Below are positions 58,318 through 64,000 of a DNA stretch of 64,000 bases, one piece after another. The notes beneath the pieces were generated by a model. The model searched no databases, was not told the origin of the DNA, and saw only the letters and a list, made by a program, of their open reading frames with translations. Source of the DNA: Oceanibium sediminis (lineage in GTDB: Bacteria; Pseudomonadota; Alphaproteobacteria; Rhodobacterales; Rhodobacteraceae); assembly GCF_003265325.1 (NCBI RefSeq), contig NZ_QGNX01000001.1:620001-684000 (forward strand), read 5' to 3'. The number at the start of each line of letters is the position of its first letter. Position 1 is the stretch's first letter. The position numbers were made by a program, and so were the translations under genes.

Positions 58318-59595
58318 ATGCGCCAGGTATCCGCCCCCGCCACCACGACAGACGACCGCCAAAAAGGCGCGGGCTGGCCCGATGTGGTCATCGGTGTCTG
58401 CGTGATCCTGTGGATGGCGGAAGCCACGGCGCGCCTGCCGTTCCAGGGCGCTTGGGTCGCCACGATCTATGCCGTGGTGCTGTGCCGGATGCTCCTGCGC
58501 AGTTCCGCGATCCTCGGCGCGCTGCCTGCCGCCGCACCCGCGCTGCCCTTCGTGGCGCTCTGCCTCTTGTCGAGCCTCTGGTCCCCGGTGCCCGAGGTCA
58601 GCCTGATCGCCGGCGTGCAGCTTGCCTTTACCGTGCTCTGCGGCGCCTGGCTTGGCCAGACCTTCGGACTTGGCGGCCTCGCGCGGTTGCTGACGCTGGC
58701 GCTGATCCTCGGAATGATCGGCTCCGCCCTGAACCTGGCGGGGCTCAGCGCGCCGACCCATGCGCGCGAGGGGGGCTTCCTCGGCATCTACCTCAACAAG
58801 AACGCGCTGGGCCAGCGGGCCGCGCTGCTGGTCTGGACCCTGGTGTTCCTGCTGCAGACCAGCCCGCGCCCGGCGGCGCGGCTGGGCTGGGCCTGCGGGC
58901 TGGCGCTGGCAATCTGGATGCTGGTGCTGAGCGCGTCGGTCAGCAGCTGGGCCATGGCGCTGGCCGGGGGCGGCGCGCTTGTCTTGCTCGGGGTGCGCCG
59001 CCGTGGCGGCACCCAATGGCGGATCCTGGCGGTCGGGCTTGCCACCCTCGCCACGGCCGCGGCGGTGGCGCTGCTGATGTCCGGCACGGACCCCGTAGTC
59101 TGGCTGCTGGAGGCCACCGGCAAGGACGCCACGCTGACCGGGCGCACGCTGCTCTGGTCCATCGCCTGGGAAGAAGCGCGCGCCGCACCCCTTTCGGGCC
59201 TTGGCTACATGGCGTTCTGGGCCGACCCGGCCAAGGCGCAGGACGTCATGCTGATCCGCCTGATGTTCGGGCCGATGGTTTCGGCGTTCCATAACTTCCT
59301 GCTTGAAACGCTGGTCGCGCTGGGCCCTGGCGGCGTGGCGGCGATGCTGGGCTTCCTCGGCCTTTGCGCGGCGCGGCTCTGGCGGCTCGGGGCGGGGGCG
59401 GCGCGCAGCTGGGCGATGGTCAGCCTGCTGGCTTTCGTCACGCTCTCTGCCCTCGGCTCGTCCCTGTTTCGCCCGCATGAGATCACGCTGCTGCTGGTCA
59501 CGGCCCTGCTCGTGGCCGCCGGGGCGCCCCGGCGCGCTCATGAGCGGCGCCGCGCATATTCACGGCTGTGGCGGCCGATGACGGCATCGCAGTAA
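58318..59595 (+). CDS. O-antigen ligase/polymerase family membrane protein (Wzy/WaaL/ExoQ type)
   Basis: A 425-residue inner-membrane protein with about eleven transmembrane segments and a PF04932-type core: EGGFLGIYLNKNALGQRAALL in the large periplasmic loop, and TGRTLLWSIAWEEARAAPLSGLGYMAFW after it. Such proteins join oligosaccharide repeat units (Wzy, ExoQ) or ligate them to lipid A (WaaL); the sequence alone does not tell which. The neighbouring glycosyltransferases and flippase favour an exopolysaccharide polymerase. Divergent from the sulfotransferase (62-base spacer) and overlapping the next gene by 58 bases tail-to-tail. Confidence 0.85.
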   Translation: MRQVSAPATTTDDRQKGAGWPDVVIGVCVILWMAEATARLPFQGAWVATIYAVVLCRMLLRSSAILGALPAAAPALPFVALCLLSSLWSPVPEVSLIAGVQLAFTVLCGAWLGQTFGLGGLARLLTLALILGMIGSALNLAGLSAPTHAREGGFLGIYLNKNALGQRAALLVWTLVFLLQTSPRPAARLGWACGLALAIWMLVLSASVSSWAMALAGGGALVLLGVRRRGGTQWRILAVGLATLATAAAVALLMSGTDPVVWLLEATGKDATLTGRTLLWSIAWEEARAAPLSGLGYMAFWADPAKAQDVMLIRLMFGPMVSAFHNFLLETLVALGPGGVAAMLGFLGLCAARLWRLGAGAARSWAMVSLLAFVTLSALGSSLFRPHEITLLLVTALLVAAGAPRRAHERRRAYSRLWRPMTASQ

Positions 59596-60482
59596 CCCGC
59601 GCCGCGCGCGACGATGCGCAGCCCATGCGCCCAGGCCGGGTGCCCCGTGGGCGCCAGCGGCAGCGCAAGCAGGCTCATCGCCCCGCCGACGCCGATCCGC
59701 AGAAGCCCGCCGAACGCGCAGCGCGCGCGCATCGGCCAGCCCCCGCCGGACACTTTCAGCCGCGCGTTCGTCTGCCCGGTCCGCCGCCAGCGCCGCCACA
59801 ACCAGCGCGCGCTGGCGCGGTAGGGCGGAATCCGCTCATCCACCGCCGCGGCGGCGCTGAAGGTCAGGTGGCCGCCATGCTTCTGGTACGCCTCGAAAAA
59901 GGCGGTATCCTCGCCCCCCGTCAGATCGAACAGCGGGTCGAAGCGCAGGTTCCCCGCCCGCACCGGCGCAAGCTCGATCAGCGTGTTGGAGGTGCAGCCG
60001 AAGCGCATCGGGGCGTGGTGTGCGTGGGCCAGTTCCAGGAACCGCCCGCGGGTCAGCCAAGCCGGCGGAGGCGTGACGAAACGGGGCCGCACCGCGCCGA
60101 TGCTCGCCATTGCCCCGGTTGCCCGCAGCGCGGACAGATGCGCGCACAGCCAGTCCGGGTCCGGAACCTCGTCGTCGTCGATGAAGGCGAGGTAGCGCGC
60201 GCCGGTCACCAACGCCTGCTCAAGCCCGGCGTTGCGCGCCTGGGCAAGGCCCCGGCGCGGCTCATGCAGAATGTCGAGCGGCAGGGGGTGGCGCACCTGC
60301 CAGTCCGCCAGCCGCGCAAGGGACATCCCCTCGGGCGAGTTGTCGACCACGACGATCCGCGCGGCGATTCCCGGCGGCACCTGCAGATCGCACAGCGCGT
60401 CGAGCAGCGCGTTCAGCCCCGCTGGGCGGCGGAAGGTGGCGATGGAAATGACCACTTCCTCGGGGGTCGTCTTGTTGTTCAT
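59538..60482 (-). CDS. Glycosyltransferase family 2 (ExoM-like)
   Basis: A 314-residue GT-A glycosyltransferase: VVISIATFRRPAGLNALLDAL at the N terminus, the metal-binding DDDE in YLAFIDDDEVPDPDW (DxD equivalent), and the acceptor-side LTGGEDTAFFEAYQ. It resembles ExoM-type enzymes that add sugars to lipid-linked exopolysaccharide units. One hydrophobic segment near the C terminus. Tail-to-tail overlap of 58 bases with the polymerase gene. Confidence 0.86.
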   Translation of the reverse strand: MNNKTTPEEVVISIATFRRPAGLNALLDALCDLQVPPGIAARIVVVDNSPEGMSLARLADWQVRHPLPLDILHEPRRGLAQARNAGLEQALVTGARYLAFIDDDEVPDPDWLCAHLSALRATGAMASIGAVRPRFVTPPPAWLTRGRFLELAHAHHAPMRFGCTSNTLIELAPVRAGNLRFDPLFDLTGGEDTAFFEAYQKHGGHLTFSAAAAVDERIPPYRASARWLWRRWRRTGQTNARLKVSGGGWPMRARCAFGGLLRIGVGGAMSLLALPLAPTGHPAWAHGLRIVARGAGYCDAVIGRHSREYARRRS

Positions 60483-60608
60483 GTCAGGCCCTTTCTGGAC
60501 GGAAACGCTTTCTTAAGCCTTCCACGTCAACGTTAACGCGAGATTACCGGCGCAAAAGTCAGCCGAAGGTTGTGACGCGCGCAGCGGCTTATTTGCAGGA
60601 GCGGACAT

Positions 60609-61718
60609 GTGGAGAGCTTGATTCTATGGGGCATCTTCGGCGGCGCGGCGGCGCTGCTGGTCTATCCCTTCGTGATCTACCCGGTGATCCTGGCGCTGCT
60701 GCCGCGCGCACCCGCGCCGCGCCCCGGCCCGCCGCCGCGCCGCTTCGCGCTGCTGTTCTCGGCCCGGAACGAGGCCGCGGACCTGCCCGAAACCCTGCAA
60801 TCCCTTGCCGCGCTCAAACGCCAGTGGCCTGAATTGCAAATCCTCGCCTGGAATGACGCGAGCAGCGATGAAACCGGCAGGCTGCTCGACCGGGCCAGCG
60901 GTATCCTGACCGTGCGCCACGCCAGCCGCTCGCTGGGCAAGACCGTGGCCCTCCGCCGCCTGATCGAGGGGGTGGAGGCGGACGTTCTTCTGATGATGGA
61001 CGCCAACATCCGCTTTCGCGCGGACAAGGTGCTGCACTTTCGCGATGCCTTCGCCGACGAAAGCGTCGGCGCGGTGGGTGCGCGCCTGCTGCCCGCCGCG
61101 AGCGGTGCGCGCTCGGGCGTCGGGCGGCTTTACTGGTGGCTGGAGGAGAGGATCAAGCGCCTTGAAACGGCCACCGGCTCGACCATCGGCTGCGACGGGG
61201 CGCTTTGGGGGATACGCCGGCACCTCTATCCGGCCTTTGGGGTGGAGGCGGCGGACGATTTCCGCCCCTCGATGGAGGCGCTGTTGCAGGGCTATCGCGT
61301 GATCTCGGACCCGAGGATCGTGGTGCGCGAAACCGCCGTGCCCGACGCTTTCGCCGCCCGCCGCGCCATGCGGATCGGCTGTGGCGCGTGGCACGGGCAC
61401 CGGCAGGTCTGGGCGCGGGTTCGGGAGCGCGGCGGGCTGGACCTGTTCAAATACGTCTCGCACAAGCTGATGCGCTGGTTCTCGGGGGTCTGGCTGGTGC
61501 TGGCGGTCCTGTCCGGCCTGGCGTTGGCGGCACGTGCCGGGCTTCTGGCAGAGGCGGGCCTGCTTTCCGGCGTCGCCATGGCGGCCGCGCTTGTCGGGGT
61601 GCCGCCGTTCCCCGGCCTGTGGCGCATCGCCACGACGTTCCTGGCCACCACGGCGGGCGTGATGCGCGCCGCGCGGGGCAGGTCTGCCACGGTCTGGGCG
61701 CCGGTGCGGCTGCGCTGA
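60609..61718 (+). CDS. Glycosyltransferase family 2 with membrane segments
   Basis: A 369-residue membrane glycosyltransferase. One N-terminal transmembrane helix precedes the GT-A domain (FALLFSARNEAADLPETLQSL, AWNDASSDETGRLL, LLMMDANIRFRADKV with the DxN metal site, and EAADDFRPSMEALLQGYRV with the acceptor ED-type motif), then three C-terminal hydrophobic segments. It could be the initiating or processive transferase of the cluster. The GTG at 60609 has CAGGAG seven bases upstream, which decides the start. Followed after two bases by the ExoL-like gene. Confidence 0.86.
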   Translation: MESLILWGIFGGAAALLVYPFVIYPVILALLPRAPAPRPGPPPRRFALLFSARNEAADLPETLQSLAALKRQWPELQILAWNDASSDETGRLLDRASGILTVRHASRSLGKTVALRRLIEGVEADVLLMMDANIRFRADKVLHFRDAFADESVGAVGARLLPAASGARSGVGRLYWWLEERIKRLETATGSTIGCDGALWGIRRHLYPAFGVEAADDFRPSMEALLQGYRVISDPRIVVRETAVPDAFAARRAMRIGCGAWHGHRQVWARVRERGGLDLFKYVSHKLMRWFSGVWLVLAVLSGLALAARAGLLAEAGLLSGVAMAAALVGVPPFPGLWRIATTFLATTAGVMRAARGRSATVWAPVRLR

Positions 61719-61720
61719 GG

Positions 61721-62974
61721 ATGACGCCGCCCCGGGTCCTGGTGCTGGCGTTCGACCGGCAGGAGGTGAGCCAGCGCCGCGCGATCCGCGCGATGCAGGC
61801 AACGGGGGCAGAGGTATCGAGCGCGTCCTTCCATCGGTCCAACATGACCGGGGGCGGCGGGCCGCTGTGCCCGGATATCGACCTCGGGGCGTGTCCGAAC
61901 GGGCTGGGCGCGGCGAGGCTCAGCGCGCTTCTACGTGGGGCGTGGCGGCTGATACGCGCCCGTCGCCGGCTCGGCCGCCCCGAGGTGATCGTGGCGCGCA
62001 ACCTCGACCTCGCGTTGCTGGGGCTGCTGGCCCGGTCGCTTTCCGGCGGTAGCGCGCGGCTGGTCTATCAATGCCTCGATATTCACGGGCTGATGACGGC
62101 CCGCACGCTCGGCGGCGCCCTGGCGCGCTGGGCGGAACGGCGGGTGCTGGCACGCGCCGATTGCCTGGTGGTGAGCGCGCCGAGGTTCCTTAGCGCCTAC
62201 TTCGGGCCGATCCAGGGCTATGCGGGAAGGACGCAGGTCCTGGAGAACCGCATCGTCTGGGGCGCGTCCCCGCCGCCCCGGCCGCGATCGCCCCGGCGCG
62301 CCGCGTCCGGGCCGCTGACCCTTGGTTGGGTCGGTACCTTGCGTTGCCCCCGAACCTTCGACGTGCTCGAAGCGGCAGCGCGCCGGGCCGGGCCGGAGGT
62401 GCTGCGCATCCGGCTGCGCGGGGTCGTTCACCACCACCAGCTGCCCGATTTCCACAGCCGCATCGCGGCCTGTCCTGGGCTGATCCACGACGGCACCTAT
62501 ACCTACCCTTACGGGTTGCAATCCGCCTATGCCGGGTTGGACTACGTCTGGGCGCAGGATCTTTGGCAAAGCGGCGGGAACTCCGACTGGCTGTTGCCGA
62601 ACCGCCTGTACGAGGCGGGGTACTTCGCCTGTCCCATGCTGGCGATAGAGGGCACCGCGACGGCGGAGCGTATCCGCTCCTGGGCCTGCGGCGTCGCCCT
62701 GCCAGCGCCGACCGCCGACGCCCTGCTGGAGGCGTTGCCGCACCTGCGCGCCGCCCGGGAGGGGTTGGCGCGCAACCTTCTCGCCCGGGCGGGGGGCGAT
62801 TTCACGCAAGACCCGGCCGAGGTGGCCGCGATGCTCACGCCTTCCGCAAAGGCCGCGCGAAGCGGGGCCGTTCCAGGCTTCGCAGCACCGTCAGCGAGGT
62901 ATCGATCCCGCATCCCGCGCAGCACCTGCGCCACAGGATCGCCCAGAGCACGCAGTAGCCCACCCCCGCCATGA
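61721..62974 (+). CDS. ExoL-like glycosyltransferase
   Basis: A 417-residue GT-B-type transferase. The pattern RVLVLAFDRQEVSQRRAIRAMQATGAEVSSASFHR, VIVARNLDLALLG, LVYQCLDIHGLM and LGWVGTLRCPRTFDVLEAAARR resembles ExoL of succinoglycan synthesis and related proteins. It begins two bases after the preceding glycosyltransferase gene, so the two are probably co-transcribed. The last ~45 residues (after about 62835) are proline/arginine-rich, unlike the rest, and lie over the convergent flippase gene; the true end may have been lost by a small deletion or frameshift. Confidence 0.82.
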   Translation: MTPPRVLVLAFDRQEVSQRRAIRAMQATGAEVSSASFHRSNMTGGGGPLCPDIDLGACPNGLGAARLSALLRGAWRLIRARRRLGRPEVIVARNLDLALLGLLARSLSGGSARLVYQCLDIHGLMTARTLGGALARWAERRVLARADCLVVSAPRFLSAYFGPIQGYAGRTQVLENRIVWGASPPPRPRSPRRAASGPLTLGWVGTLRCPRTFDVLEAAARRAGPEVLRIRLRGVVHHHQLPDFHSRIAACPGLIHDGTYTYPYGLQSAYAGLDYVWAQDLWQSGGNSDWLLPNRLYEAGYFACPMLAIEGTATAERIRSWACGVALPAPTADALLEALPHLRAAREGLARNLLARAGGDFTQDPAEVAAMLTPSAKAARSGAVPGFAAPSARYRSRIPRSTCATGSPRARSSPPPP

Positions 62975-64000
62975 CGCTGGCGGCAAGCGCGCCGCCCATC
63001 GCGGCTGCGGCCCATATCGCGGCCAGGTTTCCCGCCAGCCCCAGCCCGAGCAGCGGGGCCAGCCCGGGGGTACGCCCGTGCAGCGTCATGACGAGCAAGG
63101 GATTGCCGAGCAGCCCCCGCGCGGCGGCGGGCAGCAGCAGCCACCAAGTGAGCGGCATAACCGGGCCGGGGTCCGGCAGCACCAAGTCAAGCCACGGCTG
63201 GCCGATCCAAAGCGCCAGGACCCCAAGCGCCAGCCCCGCCAGCCGCAGGCCAGCGCTTTCGGTCAGCCGTGCGCGCAGCGCTGCCGCATCGCCCTGCCGG
63301 ATCGCGCGCGCCAGCGGTGCGGTCAGCGCCATTTCCACCGCGATCACCGGCAAAGCCGGAAGCGCGGCAAGCGACAAGGCCAGCGACAGGTGCCCCACCG
63401 CATCCGGAGCGAGCCCCGGCGCGGCGGCGATCAGCACGAGGTGCCTGTGGTACTCGAGGAACAGCAGTCCCGGCGCCAGCGCCAGCCCGGCGATCAGCCA
63501 GGCCCGGGGCTCGGCCCGGCCGCCGCTGGCGACGGTCTGCAACCGCCGCCGAAGCAGCGCCGCCTGCAAAAGACCCGCGCCGAGCATCGCGCCCAGAAGC
63601 AGCACCGGCAGCATCCAGTCCTGCCCCTGCGCCCCCGCGCCCCAAAGCACCAGCGCCCCGCCGCCAAAGGCTAGCGGGCGGGCCAGCAACCGGGGCACCG
63701 CGCCGCGCAAGGGCGCGCCAAGACTGGTGCCCGCGCGCGCCAGCACCCGGACGAGGGCGACCGCGGGGATCAGCGCCGCCAGGACCGCGCCCTGCGCCAC
63801 GGACCATCCCCCAAGGACGGCCCAGCCGAACGCCAGCCCGGCCCCGAGCGTGCCGCAGATCGCGAAGACACGGGCCAGCACCCGGCGATAGGCCCGCCCC
63901 GCCGGCCCCGGCAGTACCCGCACGGCAACCGCCTCCAGGTTCAGCGTCGCGAGCAGCGACCCGGCCATCCCGAGCGAGACGAGCAGCATCCCCCGACCGA
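62835..64000 (-). CDS. Polysaccharide flippase/exporter (Wzx-type), 5' end outside the window
   Basis: At least 384 residues with about ten hydrophobic segments, low in charge and rich in Ala/Gly/Leu, of the MOP/Wzx type that flips lipid-linked sugars across the inner membrane. The first in-frame ATG is at 63989, but it opens in the middle of a helix-rich pattern, and the frame stays open to the window edge, so the gene probably starts beyond 64000. Its C terminus (…LRSLERPRFARPLRKA) overlaps the ExoL-like gene by 140 bases. Confidence 0.75.
   Translation of the reverse strand, partial: GRGMLLVSLGMAGSLLATLNLEAVAVRVLPGPAGRAYRRVLARVFAICGTLGAGLAFGWAVLGGWSVAQGAVLAALIPAVALVRVLARAGTSLGAPLRGAVPRLLARPLAFGGGALVLWGAGAQGQDWMLPVLLLGAMLGAGLLQAALLRRRLQTVASGGRAEPRAWLIAGLALAPGLLFLEYHRHLVLIAAAPGLAPDAVGHLSLALSLAALPALPVIAVEMALTAPLARAIRQGDAAALRARLTESAGLRLAGLALGVLALWIGQPWLDLVLPDPGPVMPLTWWLLLPAAARGLLGNPLLVMTLHGRTPGLAPLLGLGLAGNLAAIWAAAAMGGALAASVMAGVGYCVLWAILWRRCCAGCGIDTSLTVLRSLERPRFARPLRKA

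Noticed and set aside
61205-61720. Upstream extension of the ExoL-like frame into the preceding glycosyltransferase gene
   Set aside because: The extension is an out-of-frame reading of the GT2 gene; the conserved start MTPPRVLVLAFD lies at 61721, right after the GT2 stop.

Overview
The window looks like the replication-origin region of a Rhodobacteraceae (Roseobacter/Rhodobacter-type) alphaproteobacterial chromosome. The evidence is high GC, a RegA/PrrA-type response regulator, MnmG beginning MFHVKH, RsmG containing VSRET, a Rhodobacter-type porin, and the gene order pdrP-maf-aroE-coaE-dnaQ / hemJ-rho-mnmE-mnmG-rsmG-parA-parB. Almost all of it is ordinary chromosomal coding sequence; I see no insertion sequence, CRISPR array, rRNA or convincing tRNA gene.

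Layout. 1-3.4 kb: end of an unknown gene, regA, a membrane dipeptidase and rsgA, with two related hairpin repeats between the last two. 3.6-9.2 kb: the translation/transcription operon rimP-nusA-ylxR-infB, preceded by its own promoter and a short leader ending in a strong intrinsic terminator (probable attenuator). 9.4-15.6 kb: GFA-family protein, flavodoxin-fold oxidoreductase, the HslVU protease, a DUF2125-like exported protein and an MFS transporter. 15.6-18.1 kb: smr and tim44 on one strand, fxsA and secB on the other. 18.1-21.7 kb: a tightly overlapping minus-strand operon pdrP-maf-aroE-coaE-dnaQ. 21.7-22.1 kb: probable oriC with two perfect and several near-consensus DnaA boxes and an inverted repeat. 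22.1-29.5 kb: hemJ, rho, mnmE, mnmG, rsmG, parA and parB, with three parS-type palindromes lying inside hemJ, mnmG and rsmG. Genes point away from the origin on both sides, as expected for leading-strand orientation.

29.5-36.6 kb: hemW, rdgB, rph, hrcA, grpE and mutS. 36.6-41.9 kb: a minus-strand envelope/translation/replication cluster DUF3576-leuS-lptE-holA-gst. 42.1-43.1 kb: an abundant-type porin. 43.3-47.2 kb: a WbpM/CapD-type nucleotide-sugar dehydratase, divergent from a fused ATP sulfurylase/APS kinase that makes PAPS. 47.3-53.8 kb: tamA-tamB. 53.9-55.7 kb: a YihY/BrkB membrane protein and a Crp/Fnr regulator.

55.9-64 kb is the accessory part. A two-gene unit encodes a small protein resembling the gene-transfer-agent (GTA) head-spike base family (RCAP_Rcc01079/GhsA) and a SASA-type carbohydrate esterase that could be the spike fibre. 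It is followed directly by an exopolysaccharide cluster: sulfotransferase, Wzy/WaaL-like polymerase or ligase, three glycosyltransferases (one ExoL-like) and a Wzx-type flippase running off the window. These genes alternate in strand and their 3' ends overlap by 58-140 bases. A plausible reading is that the cell makes a sulfated surface polysaccharide and that the adjacent spike/esterase pair is a particle-borne module recognising such a polymer. That link is inference from neighbourhood and family knowledge.
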